A stretch of DNA of 64,000 bases, from contig CAZVCZ010000001.1 of assembly GCA_964626275.1 (NCBI GenBank), positions 1-64,000 of the forward strand, in the 5' to 3' direction. Of the stretch, positions 53,165-62,198 are shown piece by piece (positions within the stretch are counted from its first letter, which is position 1; every line of letters begins with the position of its first letter). The position numbers and the translations under genes are program-made. Source of the DNA: M55B157 sp964626275 (GTDB taxonomy: Bacteria; Actinomycetota; Actinomycetes; S36-B12). Below the pieces are notes generated by a model that saw nothing but the letters and a program-made list of their open reading frames with translations, was not told the DNA's origin and did not search any database.

Positions 53165-54814
53165 TCATGACGACTTGAGTGAACGGTATCTGCGGATGAG
53201 TGAGTTCGTGGATGGATCGTGGGAGAGGGTGGGAGATTCACCCGCGGTGAGTTCGGGGATGATCGCCTGGGCGAGGGCCTTGCCGAGTTCGACCCCCCAC
53301 TGGTCGAAGGAGTTGATGCCCCAGATCGTTCCCTGGGTGAACACGCTGTGCTCATAGAGTGCGATCAGGGTTCCCAACCGGTATGGCGTGAGTAGTTCCG
53401 CCAGGAGAACCGTGCTGGGCCTATTGCCCTGCATGACCTTATGCGGGACGACATTCGAAGCTACGCCTTCGGCAAGGATCTCTTCGGCTGTCTTTCCGAA
53501 GGCGAGGGCCTGGGCCTGGGCGAAGACATTCGACATGAGGATGTCGTGGTGATCACCGAGGGGGTTGTTCGTCTTCGCGAAACCGATGAAGTCCACCGGG
53601 ATCATGGTGGTTCCCTGGTGGATCAGTTGGTAGAAACTGTGCTGACCATTCGTCCCCGGCTCTCCCCAGTAGACCGGACCCGTGTCGGCGTCGACAGCGG
53701 TTCCATCGAGGCGCACATGCTTGCCGTTGGACTCCATGGTGAGCTGCTGGAGATAAGCCGGGAACCGCTTCAAGTACTGGCTGTAGGGCAGGACCGCGAT
53801 GGTCTGGCAGTCATAGAAGTCTCGGTACCACACGGCGAGAAGCCCCATAAGTACGGGGAGATTCCGTTCGAAGGGAGTGGTTCGGAAGTGCTCGTCCATG
53901 TCGTGGAAGCCCGCGAGCATCTCTCGGAAGTGTTCAGGGCCGATGGCGATCATCGTCGACAGTCCGATCGCCGAGTCCATCGAGTAGCGTCCGCCCACCC
54001 AGTCCCAGAAACCGAACATGTTGTTCGTGTCGATCCCGAATTCGGCGACCTTGTCAGCGTTCGTGGACACTGCGACGAAGTGTTTAGCAACATCGACCTT
54101 GTCGCCCAGTGACGCTCGGATCCAATCCCGAGCGGAGTGGGCATTGGTCATCGTTTCCAGCGTCGTGAAGGTCTTAGACGCGATGATGAACAGAGTGCGA
54201 GCAGGGTCGAGGTCTCGAGTCGCTTCGACGAAGTCCGTGGAGTCGACGTTGGAGATGAATCTGAACTCGATGCGTCGATCGGAGTAATATCGCAGTGCTT
54301 CGTACGCCATGACCGGACCTAGATCCGATCCACCGATCCCGACGTTCACGACAGCGTTGATCGTCTCTCCTGTCGACCCCTTCCATGCCCCGGATCGCAC
54401 ATGTTCGGCGAACGTCGACATGGCGTCTAGGACTCGGTGGACGTCAGGCACCACATCATGGCCGGAGGTGGTGATTCGCTGATCTGTCGGTGCGCGGAGA
54501 GCGACATGGAGCACCGCACGGTCCTCGGAGGTGTTGATGTGCTTTCCGTCGAACATTGCATCGATGTGTTCCCGAAGTCCGCTCTGCTCGGCTAGGGCGA
54601 CGAGGTGGTCAAGCACCTCCTGGGTGATCAGGTTCTTCGACAGATCTGCATAGATCCCGCATGCCTCGACCTCGAACTGTTCGGGTCGTTTTGGATCCGA
54701 TGCGAACAACTCCCTGAGTGAAGTCGACTCCATCGCTCGGCGATCGTTCTCTAGATCGGTCCATGCCGGACGTTGCAGCAGAGGCGTCGTCTCCAGATAT
54801 CCATTCCAGGGCAC
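53165..54814 (-). CDS. pgi: Glucose-6-phosphate isomerase
   Basis: A 549-residue phosphoglucose isomerase. Signatures: VNVGIGGSDLGPVMAYEAL in the first sugar-isomerase domain, EFGIDTNNMFGFWDWVGGRY, and the catalytic-loop region PYSQYLKRFPAYLQQLTMES. The C-terminal GINSFDQWGVELGK carries the conserved active-site Lys. GTG 54814 is selected: GAGGAG lies 6 nt upstream, and residues before it do not resemble the family. It is first in the pgi-gnd-pgl set; a 67-bp gap separates it from gnd. Confidence 0.94.
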   Translation of the reverse strand: MPWNGYLETTPLLQRPAWTDLENDRRAMESTSLRELFASDPKRPEQFEVEACGIYADLSKNLITQEVLDHLVALAEQSGLREHIDAMFDGKHINTSEDRAVLHVALRAPTDQRITTSGHDVVPDVHRVLDAMSTFAEHVRSGAWKGSTGETINAVVNVGIGGSDLGPVMAYEALRYYSDRRIEFRFISNVDSTDFVEATRDLDPARTLFIIASKTFTTLETMTNAHSARDWIRASLGDKVDVAKHFVAVSTNADKVAEFGIDTNNMFGFWDWVGGRYSMDSAIGLSTMIAIGPEHFREMLAGFHDMDEHFRTTPFERNLPVLMGLLAVWYRDFYDCQTIAVLPYSQYLKRFPAYLQQLTMESNGKHVRLDGTAVDADTGPVYWGEPGTNGQHSFYQLIHQGTTMIPVDFIGFAKTNNPLGDHHDILMSNVFAQAQALAFGKTAEEILAEGVASNVVPHKVMQGNRPSTVLLAELLTPYRLGTLIALYEHSVFTQGTIWGINSFDQWGVELGKALAQAIIPELTAGESPTLSHDPSTNSLIRRYRSLKSS

Positions 54815-54926
54815 GTGGGTCTCCTCACCAGGTGGTGTGCACAACTCGTCGTCATCCTGCCATGTCACTAGACCCGGGGTACCGCGATCGCCCGTTCGTT
54901 CACTACCGCGTCACCTACGGCTGAGA

Positions 54927-57299
54927 TCACTCGACGGTGAAGGTCGGCAAACGTCGGCCTAGCCACCCGGGCAGCCACCAATTCGCCCGACCGAACATGG
55001 ACATCACGCTCGGTACGAGGATCAGGCGCACGATGAACGCGTCGATGAGGACAGCGGAGGCGAGGGCAACGCCGAAGAGTTTGATGGTGTCGTTCGGGAC
55101 TGGCACGAATGCGAGGAACACCGAACTCATGATCAAGGCAGCGGCCACGACGACCTTGCCCGAACCGGCGAGCCCATGTCGGACCGCCTCGAGATTGTCG
55201 CCCGTGTGATGCCAACCCTCCTGCATGCGTGACACCAGGAAGACCTCGTAGTCCATCGAGAGTCCGAAGAGGATGGCGAACACCATGATGGGCAAGAAAG
55301 GCAGGATCGGCCCGGTCGTGGCCACTCCGATCAGACTTGCCCCCCAACCCCACTGGAAGACCGCAACGGTGACGCCGAGTGCAGCGGAGAAGCTGAGCAG
55401 GCTGGTGATGGCAGCGGTAAGCGGGATGAGCAGGGATCGGAACAGCAGGAAGAGTGCGATAAAACCCAGGCCGATGACGACGAGCAGGAACAGCGGCAGC
55501 ACGCTGATGAGGACGTTCGTGAAGTCCTGCGTGACGGCCTGGGTCCCTCCGACGTAGATGGTGGCTCCTGTAGGCGCAATCTGTTCAGCTGTCTGGGTGC
55601 GCAAGCGGGTGAGGAGCTCATTGGTCGCCGGGTCGTCGGGGGCCGTCGTCGGTTGGACGACGACGCTCGTCACGAGCCCGTTCTCGCTGAAGGGGCTGTT
55701 CTTGCCACCGATGGTGGCCGTGCTGTACAGCGGCAGCATCGCTTCATTCGGAAGCGTCGAGGCCACCCCCTCCGTGGCGGCGAGGGCTCCGACTGTGGTT
55801 CTCAGTGCGGTGTCGTCGAGCGGGAGAGGGAGCACGACGGCCACGAAGAAGGGACCGTTGACCCCGGGACCGAAACCTTCGCTCATGAGGTCATAACCGA
55901 TGCGCGCCGTCGAACCCGGAGCCGCGCTGCCGTTGTCGGGGAATCCCTGTCGGATCCCGAATGCCGGGATGGCGAGCAGGACGACGAGTCCGAGGGCGAG
56001 CGCACCCGAGAGCCAGGGTGCCTTCTGCAGGAATCGGCCATAGCCGGCCCAACGGCTGTCGTCGAGTGGTACGCCGCGCGGGTGGCGCGCCCAGGGCATG
56101 CGCAGTCCGAGGGTGTGCCTGCCGAGCAGGCTCGCGATTGCGGGCAGCAGGATCAGGGCGGCGAGCATGACGACAAAGACGGTCGCCGCTGCAGCGATGG
56201 CCAAACCGTAGAAGAAGGTCACTCCGAGGACGAAGAGACCCAGCAGAGCGATGATGACGGTGCTGCCTGCGAAGAGGACCGCCCGACCTGCTGTGCGCAC
56301 AGCGATCCGGATTGCTTCCTTGGGGTCCTTCCCATCGAGGGTGTCCTGGCGGAAGCGATTGAGGATGAACAGCGAGTAGTCGATGCCGACACCCAGGCCG
56401 ATCATCGAGGCAAGTTGAGGTGCGAACGAAGCGACATCGAAGAAGCGGGCGATCACCAGGATGAGCAACTGCCCCACGACGAGTCCGACGACTGCGACCA
56501 CGATCGGCAGTCCTGCGGCCACCAGGCTGCCGAAGAGGATGATGAGGATGACGATCGCGGCGAGGATGCCGATGCCCTCGCTGGAGCCAGGCGCTTCTTG
56601 GGCTGCCGTAAGGATCTGACCCGTGGCGCCCACCTGCAGGTCGGCCGTGTTGGCGGCCTCCACATCGGAGACGAAGGCGGAGGCCTGCTGGGGATTGGCG
56701 ATGCTGGGTCCGGCGCCGGTGAAGGTCACCGTGGCGTAGGCGACCTTCCCATCCTTACTGATCGTGGAGGTGGCTTCCTTGGCGGCCTTGTTGGCCTCGA
56801 GGAGGCTGAGCAGCTGCTGCTGAGCAGATGCAGGTGTGCCCGGGGGGAAGGTGACGTCAGTCGTGCCGTTCTCGAAGGCTTCCTTGACCTGCTTGGCGAA
56901 CTCAGGTGGTGTGCCCGGGGGGAAGTCCGGGGCCGATGAGGCTGGTGTCGGACAGGACGGTCCGTAATTCTTCCCATACGGCGAGGTGATGCAGGTGACG
57001 CCGTCGATCGTGGCCAACTTGGTGAGAAGTGCGTCGACGTTCGACTTGACCGACTCATCTTCGACGGTGCCTGAGGACGGGGACCAGACGACGGTTGCCG
57101 TGTTGACATCGGCATCTTGCGGACTGACCTCCTGGAGGAATTCCTGCGCCAGTGCCGACTGGGTGTTGGGCAGGGAGAAGGAATCGTTGAATTTCCCATC
57201 CAGGGTGAGAGCGAAGAAGCCCACCACGACCACGGCAACGACCCACGCCAGCAGGGCCACGATCGGCCGCCGAATCGACCAAGCAGACAGAGGTCCCAT
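54927..57299 (-). CDS. MMPL/RND-family exporter
   Basis: A 790-residue membrane protein with two matching halves, each with one N-terminal helix, a large periplasmic domain (about 40-200 and 440-580) and five helices. GVGIDYSLFILNRFRQ and GLSMDYEVFLVSRMQEGW carry the paired Asp-Tyr residues used for proton coupling in MMPL proteins. Lipid or drug export is likely; cargo is unknown. ATG 57299 has GAGGGAG about 5 nt upstream and lies only 21 nt after the tRNA-Leu gene, so readthrough from the tRNA promoter is possible. Confidence 0.9.
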   Translation of the reverse strand: MGPLSAWSIRRPIVALLAWVVAVVVVGFFALTLDGKFNDSFSLPNTQSALAQEFLQEVSPQDADVNTATVVWSPSSGTVEDESVKSNVDALLTKLATIDGVTCITSPYGKNYGPSCPTPASSAPDFPPGTPPEFAKQVKEAFENGTTDVTFPPGTPASAQQQLLSLLEANKAAKEATSTISKDGKVAYATVTFTGAGPSIANPQQASAFVSDVEAANTADLQVGATGQILTAAQEAPGSSEGIGILAAIVILIILFGSLVAAGLPIVVAVVGLVVGQLLILVIARFFDVASFAPQLASMIGLGVGIDYSLFILNRFRQDTLDGKDPKEAIRIAVRTAGRAVLFAGSTVIIALLGLFVLGVTFFYGLAIAAAATVFVVMLAALILLPAIASLLGRHTLGLRMPWARHPRGVPLDDSRWAGYGRFLQKAPWLSGALALGLVVLLAIPAFGIRQGFPDNGSAAPGSTARIGYDLMSEGFGPGVNGPFFVAVVLPLPLDDTALRTTVGALAATEGVASTLPNEAMLPLYSTATIGGKNSPFSENGLVTSVVVQPTTAPDDPATNELLTRLRTQTAEQIAPTGATIYVGGTQAVTQDFTNVLISVLPLFLLVVIGLGFIALFLLFRSLLIPLTAAITSLLSFSAALGVTVAVFQWGWGASLIGVATTGPILPFLPIMVFAILFGLSMDYEVFLVSRMQEGWHHTGDNLEAVRHGLAGSGKVVVAAALIMSSVFLAFVPVPNDTIKLFGVALASAVLIDAFIVRLILVPSVMSMFGRANWWLPGWLGRRLPTFTVE

Positions 57300-57320
57300 G
57301 GCACTCCCTCGTCGGTTCTG

Positions 57321-57406
57321 TGTCCGAGGGGGGACTTGAACCCCCACGCCCTAATACGGGCACTAGCACCTCAAGCTAGCGCGTCTGCCAATTCCGCCAC
57401 CCGGAC
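57321..57406 (-). tRNA. tRNA-Leu (GAG anticodon)
   Basis: Class II tRNA. The acceptor stem GTCCGGG/CTCGGAC closes with one G-U pair. The anticodon stem CTAGC/GCTAG holds loop TTGAGGT, giving anticodon GAG for CUC/CUU codons. A long variable arm (TGCCC/GGGCG) and T-arm GGGGG-TTCAAGT-CCCCC are present. The discriminator is A (57321) and CCA is not encoded. Confidence 0.96.
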
Positions 57407-57437
57407 GAGTGGAACACCCCGGGGAGGGTGCTCGGAG

Positions 57438-57443
57438 AGGATA
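57438..57443 (-). promoter_or_regulatory. Candidate -10 element for tRNA-Leu
   Basis: Minus-strand TATCCT (57443 to 57438) lies 31 nt before the mature tRNA 5' end, leaving a leader of about 25 nt. No clear -35. Confidence 0.35.
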
Positions 57444-57488
57444 GCAACCAGGGCAGGGGGCTGCGCATCCGCATGAGGGTGGGCCAAG

Positions 57489-58802
57489 ATGGGTCGCATG
57501 TCCTCGATGACGATGCAGGAAACGGCCATATCGATCCTGCGCGATCTCATCCGAATCGACACCAGCAATGACGGCACAGGGGATGGGCCGGGGGAGATCC
57601 TCGCGGCCGAATACGTCATGGAGTCACTTCGTGAGGTGGGGTACGACCCGGAACTGATCACCACCACGTCCGGTCGCAGGGCCGGGGTCGCGCTCCGGAT
57701 TCCCGGGGTGGATCCGGATCGGCCGGGTCTGCTCCTCCATGGTCATCTTGATGTCGTCCCGGCCGTCGCCTCTGATTGGAGTGTTCCACCGTTCGCCGCT
57801 GAGGTCCACGACGGCATGGTGTGGGGGCGTGGCGCGGTCGACATGAAGGACATGGACGCGATGATCCTGGCGATCCTGCGCGAATGGGCGGACACGGGAT
57901 TCCGCCCACCACGCGACATCGTGGTCCTGTTCACTCCGGACGAGGAAGCGGGAGGCAGGCACGGCGCACACTGGCTCGTCGAAAATCGGCCGGATCTGTT
58001 CACCGGCGTCTCTGAAGCCGTAGGTGAAGTCGGCGGGTTCTCCCTCACAGTCCGAGAGGACCTGCGGCTCTATCTCATTCAAACGGCCGAGAAGGGCATC
58101 GCGTGGATGCGCCTGCAAGCCACCGGCACGGCCGGACACGGATCGATGCTCCACCCGGACAATGCGGTCACCGAACTCGCCACCGCGATGGCGCGCATCG
58201 GACAGCACCGGTTCGACGTCTCGCTAGGCCCCACGACAACAGCATTCCTCCGAGAGGTCGCCGAGGCATATGACCTCGATGTCCATGATGTGCCGGCGAT
58301 CTTGGAACGCATCGGTCCCATTGCGAAGTTCATCGGCTCGGGACTGCAGAACACGGCGAATCCCACCATGTTGAAGGCCGGCTACAAGGTGAACGTCATT
58401 CCTGAGGTCGCGGAAGGGCATGTCGATGGCCGGTTCATTCCCGGTGGCCGGGACGAGTTGGTGTCCTGCGTGCGTCATCTCGCGGGCCCGGAGATCGACG
58501 TCGAACTCCTCAACGACGACATCGCCCTCGAGGTTCCCTTCGAGGGACCGAGCATCGATGCCATGCGCGCGGCGCTTCGAGCGGAGGATCCACACGCTCA
58601 TGCCATTCCCTATCTCATGTCCGGCGGAACGGATGCCAAGGCATTCTCCACCCTCGGGATCAAGGGCTATGGATTCGCTCCCCTCAACCTGCCCCCCGAA
58701 CTCGATTTCGCAGCCCTGTTCCATGGCGTTGACGAACGTGTCCCGATCAACTCGGTTCATTTCGGGGTACGGGTGCTCGACCGATTCCTTCGCACCTGCT
58801 GA
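57489..58802 (+). CDS. M20-family metallopeptidase/deacylase
   Basis: A 437-residue M20/M25/M40 zinc hydrolase. HGHLDVVP gives His86 and Asp88, GRGAVDMKD gives the bridging Asp118, and TPDEEAGG supplies the catalytic Glu152 and ligand Glu153. The dimerisation domain (about 200-310) is present. Substrates are likely dipeptides or N-acyl amino acids. ATG 57489 is used; ATG 57498 and later Mets are possible. A related gene lies upstream of the uppP cluster in mycobacteria as I recall it. Confidence 0.9.
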   Translation: MGRMSSMTMQETAISILRDLIRIDTSNDGTGDGPGEILAAEYVMESLREVGYDPELITTTSGRRAGVALRIPGVDPDRPGLLLHGHLDVVPAVASDWSVPPFAAEVHDGMVWGRGAVDMKDMDAMILAILREWADTGFRPPRDIVVLFTPDEEAGGRHGAHWLVENRPDLFTGVSEAVGEVGGFSLTVREDLRLYLIQTAEKGIAWMRLQATGTAGHGSMLHPDNAVTELATAMARIGQHRFDVSLGPTTTAFLREVAEAYDLDVHDVPAILERIGPIAKFIGSGLQNTANPTMLKAGYKVNVIPEVAEGHVDGRFIPGGRDELVSCVRHLAGPEIDVELLNDDIALEVPFEGPSIDAMRAALRAEDPHAHAIPYLMSGGTDAKAFSTLGIKGYGFAPLNLPPELDFAALFHGVDERVPINSVHFGVRVLDRFLRTC

Positions 58803-58831
58803 TCTCACGCGGAACAGGAACCGCGGTGGCC

Positions 58832-59044
58832 TCAGAACGTCCCGGGGGAGACCTTGATGATCCGACGGCGCAGTCGCACGCTACGGCGCCCGTCCGGATA
58901 GATGCGGTGCCGATCGAGCTCCCATCGTCCGTATTCTGCGAATTCAGTGAGGACTGCCCGAGCCACATCTCGCGACGCCGTGCGCGGAAGACTGACCTGG
59001 CGATACTCGTAGTGCGCCGAAGCCTTCCTATCCCACGCGGTCAC
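58832..59044 (-). CDS. DUF5703 small protein
   Basis: A 70-residue basic protein. YEYRQVSLPRTASRDVARAV, EYGRWELDRHRIYPDGRR and VRLRRRII are the whole DUF5703 domain, a short actinobacterial family of unknown function. GTG 59044 is the only reasonable start; GGAAG sits right before it, closer than usual. It converges on the M20 gene with 29 bp between the ends and is divergent from the LLM gene. Confidence 0.82.
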   Translation of the reverse strand: MTAWDRKASAHYEYRQVSLPRTASRDVARAVLTEFAEYGRWELDRHRIYPDGRRSVRLRRRIIKVSPGTF

Positions 59045-59136
59045 CTTCCGACCCCATCACGATCGGGCGCTCCTGGCAAGCATCCTCAGAGCCGGGCGCC
59101 GAACTGATGCTTCTGCTCATCCGGTCTACTGGTGGC

Positions 59137-59142
59137 TAGGCT
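59137..59142 (+). promoter_or_regulatory. -10 element of the LLM oxidoreductase gene
   Basis: TAGGCT lies 57 nt before ATG 59200 in the 155-bp divergent region and would give a leader of about 50 nt. Nothing else in this region is recognisable. Confidence 0.4.
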
Positions 59143-59199
59143 GGTCATCGAATAAGTCATCGCCCACGACCAGAGATCGCCAACGAAGGGGACGCCATC

Positions 59200-60249
59200 A
59201 TGCGCTTGGGAATCAACCTCGGATACTGGGGAGCCGGAAATGATGCCGACAACCTGGCCCTGGCCCGCGAGGCCGACCGGCTCGGGTATTCGGTCGCGTG
59301 GGCGGCCGAGGCTTATGGCTCCGACGCGGCCACCGTCCTGGCCTGGGTTGCTGCTCAGACCGAGCAGATCGACGTGGGGTCGGCCGTATTCCAGATTCCG
59401 GGGCGTACCCCCGCGAATACGGCCATGACGGCGGCGACGTTGGACACGCTCTCGCAGGGTCGGTTCCGGCTCGGACTCGGCGTTTCAGGTCCACAGGTGT
59501 CCGAGGGGTGGCACGGGGTGCGGTTCGACAAGCCCCTGAAGCGGACCCGTGAGTACGTCTCGATCATCCGAAAGGCCCTGGCCCGCGAACGACTCACCTT
59601 CGAGGGCGAGTTCTTCACCCTTCCGCTACCCGACGGACCGGGCAAGGCACTCACCCTCACGGTGCACCCCGTCCGGGATCGGATCCCGATCTACCTCGCG
59701 GCGGTAGGTCCGAAGAACCTCGAATTGGCCGGTGAAATTGCCGATGGGTGGCTGGCAGCATTCTTCGCGCCCGAGTCCTCCGGCGAGCAGCGGCAGCAAA
59801 TCGAAGCGGGCCGCGCCAAGGCAGGGCTCACGATGGACGGGTTCGACATAGTCCCCACGGTGCCCGTTGTCATCGGCGATGACCTCGAGGCCTGCGCCGG
59901 GCCGGTGCGCGCGTACTCGGCGCTCTACATCGGCGGCATGGGATCCCGTGAGAAGAACTTCTACAACGCACTGGCCTGCCGAATGGGCTATGAGGAGCAG
60001 GCCAAGGAGGTGCAGGACCTATATCTGGGCAGGGACTACGCCGGAGCTGCCGCGGCTGTCCCGATGGAGTTCATCGACAGGACGTCGCTCATCGGTCCGC
60101 GCGAACGGATTCGTGAACGGCTCTCCGCCTATGCCGACGCCGGCGTCACGACGCTGACCGTCGCGGTCTACGCGGGTGACCTCGAAGAGCGCCTGGCGAC
60201 CGTGCGGACGATGGCCGAGGTGCTCGACGAATCCGGCCTCGGCTCGTGA
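59200..60249 (+). CDS. LLM-class F420-dependent oxidoreductase
   Basis: A 349-residue luciferase-like TIM-barrel protein. The start MRLGINLGYWGAGNDADNL, EADRLGYSVAWAAEAYGSDA, GSAVFQIPGRTPANTAMTA and RLGLGVSGPQVSEGWHG are typical of the actinobacterial F420-dependent subgroup (Rv3520c-like). It probably carries out a hydride transfer with cofactor F420; substrate unknown. ATG 59200 has AAGGGGA about 8 nt upstream. No F420-synthesis gene is in the window. Confidence 0.88.
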   Translation: MRLGINLGYWGAGNDADNLALAREADRLGYSVAWAAEAYGSDAATVLAWVAAQTEQIDVGSAVFQIPGRTPANTAMTAATLDTLSQGRFRLGLGVSGPQVSEGWHGVRFDKPLKRTREYVSIIRKALARERLTFEGEFFTLPLPDGPGKALTLTVHPVRDRIPIYLAAVGPKNLELAGEIADGWLAAFFAPESSGEQRQQIEAGRAKAGLTMDGFDIVPTVPVVIGDDLEACAGPVRAYSALYIGGMGSREKNFYNALACRMGYEEQAKEVQDLYLGRDYAGAAAAVPMEFIDRTSLIGPRERIRERLSAYADAGVTTLTVAVYAGDLEERLATVRTMAEVLDESGLGS

Positions 60250-60289
60250 TCCTCGGCCTGGGGACTGACGACCGGAATCACTTTACCCG

Positions 60290-61111
60290 GTGGTGACCTG
60301 GTTCGAGGCGATCGTCCTCGGCATCCTTCAGGGCCTGACGGAGTTCCTGCCTATCTCCTCCAGCGCACACCTCTTCGCCGTCTCCCAACTTCTGGGATGG
60401 TCCGACCCTGGTGCTGCCTTCACTGCGATCACCCAGATTGGCACGGAAACAGCCGTCCTGGTGTACTTCCGAAGGGACCTGGCGCGCATCCTGTCGACCT
60501 GGAGCCGATCGCTGATCCACCCCGAATATCGGCGGGACTTCGACGCGAAGATGGGGTGGTACGTCATCCTCGGCACCATCCCCATCGTCATCCTCGGCCT
60601 AGCGTTCACCGAGCAGATCGAAACCGTGGCGAGGAACCTCTGGCTGACCGCGACCATGCTGGTGGTCTTCGGCCTGCTGCTGGGTGCCGCGGATCGTTGG
60701 GGGCGCCGCACCCGGCCGGTCACCACCCTGCGGACCCGGGATGCGCTTGCCTTAGGCGGCGCCCAGGCGCTTGCGCTGATCCCCGGTGTTTCCCGCTCCG
60801 GGGCCACGATCACCATGGGCCTCACCCTCGGCCTTACGCGTGAAGCGGCCACCCGTTATGCGTTCCTGCTTGCCATTCCGGCCGTGCTCGGATCTGGGTT
60901 CTACGAGGCCACGCGGATCGCGGACGAACCTGAGGTTTCCTGGGGTCCCATCCTGCTGGCGACGGCGATCTCCTTCACCGTCGGCTATGCCGTCATCGCC
61001 TGGCTGATCCGGTACATCTCCTCGAACTCCTACCTGCCCTTCGTGATCTACCGCATCGGCCTCGCCGCAGTGTTGTTCATCCTCCTGGGGGCAGGGGTCC
61101 TCCAGGGGTGA
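60290..61111 (+). CDS. uppP: Undecaprenyl-diphosphate phosphatase
   Basis: A 273-residue polytopic membrane enzyme of the UppP/BacA family that recycles undecaprenyl diphosphate for peptidoglycan synthesis. The two signature regions are QGLTEFLPISSSAHL (14-28) and PGVSRSGATITMG (165-177). The first Glu of the common EGxTEF motif is Gln14 here, a change often seen in actinobacteria, while Glu18 and Arg169 remain. The start is GTG 60290 or 60293 without a clear ribosome site. It converges on corA, 9 bp away. Confidence 0.93.
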   Translation: MVTWFEAIVLGILQGLTEFLPISSSAHLFAVSQLLGWSDPGAAFTAITQIGTETAVLVYFRRDLARILSTWSRSLIHPEYRRDFDAKMGWYVILGTIPIVILGLAFTEQIETVARNLWLTATMLVVFGLLLGAADRWGRRTRPVTTLRTRDALALGGAQALALIPGVSRSGATITMGLTLGLTREAATRYAFLLAIPAVLGSGFYEATRIADEPEVSWGPILLATAISFTVGYAVIAWLIRYISSNSYLPFVIYRIGLAAVLFILLGAGVLQG

Positions 61112-61120
61112 AGCCCGCGA

Positions 61121-62158
61121 TCACACCCAGCCGGATCGACGGAAGCCTCGATAGAGGACAAGGCAGATCACGCCCATGATCGCGAGCGCTGTCGGATAGC
61201 CGAAGGCCCAGTGCAATTCCGGCATGACGTCGAAGTTCATGCCATAGATACCGGCAATGGCGGTCGGCACGGCGATGATGGCGGCCCACGCCGCTATCTT
61301 GCGCATGTCGCGATTTTGCTGGAGATCCTGCCGTGCCGTGCTGGCCATCAGCATGGTCATCAGAGTCGTGTCGTATCCATCCACCATGTCATTCGCGCGG
61401 AGGATGTGATCGCCAATGTCGCTGAGATACGTGCGCATTCGTCCGGGGACACCCTCCATGGTGCCCTGGGTCAATCGATGAGCGACAGGCAGCAGAGGTC
61501 GGACTGCCCGACGCATTTCGATGCTCTCCCGGTTCAACCGATAGATGCGCGTGGCAACGTCGGCGGGCAGATCGGAGAAGACCGCCTCTTCGATCTGCTC
61601 GATGTCGACTTGAATCGCCTCTCCCACCGTGATGTAGCCGTCGACCGCAAGATCAGCCACTGCCCAGGCCACACTGAGCGGTCCCGTATCACGAAGTTCG
61701 GGGTTTTCGTGAAGCCGTCGTTGCACTTGCTCAAGATCCAGGCCCGGACCGGAGCTCCGGGTCACGGCATATCCCGGACCGATGAAGACGGCGACCTGGC
61801 CGGTCTCCACATCTGACGTGCGCGGAAGCCATTGCAGCGTCTTCACGATCATGAACATGTCGTCCGGCCTGATCTCGATCTTCGCGCGCTGTTGCGGGGA
61901 CAGGGCATCCTCGAGAAGCAGGTCATCGAGACCCAGTTGTTCTGCGACAGCATCGATCTCGGAGGTGGACGCATGGTCGAGCGAGATCCAGATGAACGAG
62001 GTGCGGCGCGGATCCTGCCCTGTCGATGCCGCCCGAGCCGCCTGGTGGGAAGCCCGAAGTTGCTCGAGGACCTGGTCGACAGACGCGGCCGTCGCCTGGA
62101 GTCGATCCTCGCTGGACGCCGTGTGGGTGGACTCGATCACGGAAAGCACGCAGACCAT
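61121..62158 (-). CDS. corA: CorA-family magnesium transporter
   Basis: A 345-residue divalent-cation channel. The long cytosolic N-terminal domain (1-280) is followed by two C-terminal helices with the Gly-Met-Asn motif (306-308, GIYGMNF) and a Pro/Glu-rich loop (VMPELHWAFGYP). The basic RRSGWV C-terminus is typical. Mg2+ is the likely cargo, although some relatives carry Ni2+, Co2+ or Zn2+. ATG 62158 has no clear ribosome site. It is divergent from the histidine-phosphatase gene across 40 bp. Confidence 0.9.
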   Translation of the reverse strand: MVCVLSVIESTHTASSEDRLQATAASVDQVLEQLRASHQAARAASTGQDPRRTSFIWISLDHASTSEIDAVAEQLGLDDLLLEDALSPQQRAKIEIRPDDMFMIVKTLQWLPRTSDVETGQVAVFIGPGYAVTRSSGPGLDLEQVQRRLHENPELRDTGPLSVAWAVADLAVDGYITVGEAIQVDIEQIEEAVFSDLPADVATRIYRLNRESIEMRRAVRPLLPVAHRLTQGTMEGVPGRMRTYLSDIGDHILRANDMVDGYDTTLMTMLMASTARQDLQQNRDMRKIAAWAAIIAVPTAIAGIYGMNFDVMPELHWAFGYPTALAIMGVICLVLYRGFRRSGWV

Positions 62159-62185
62159 TGTGCCGCCGACTCAGGCCCCTGGTCA

Positions 62186-62191
62186 TAGTGT
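62186..62191 (+). promoter_or_regulatory. -10 element, probable leaderless promoter of the phosphatase-DUF3090-kinase unit
   Basis: TAGTGT ends 7 nt before ATG 62199; there is no Shine-Dalgarno sequence. Confidence 0.5.
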
Positions 62192-62198
62192 GGGCAAC

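Noticed and set aside
55653..56939. 428-codon open frame antisense to the MMPL gene
   Set aside because: Acidic, low-complexity mirror of a membrane protein; no ribosome site or family similarity.
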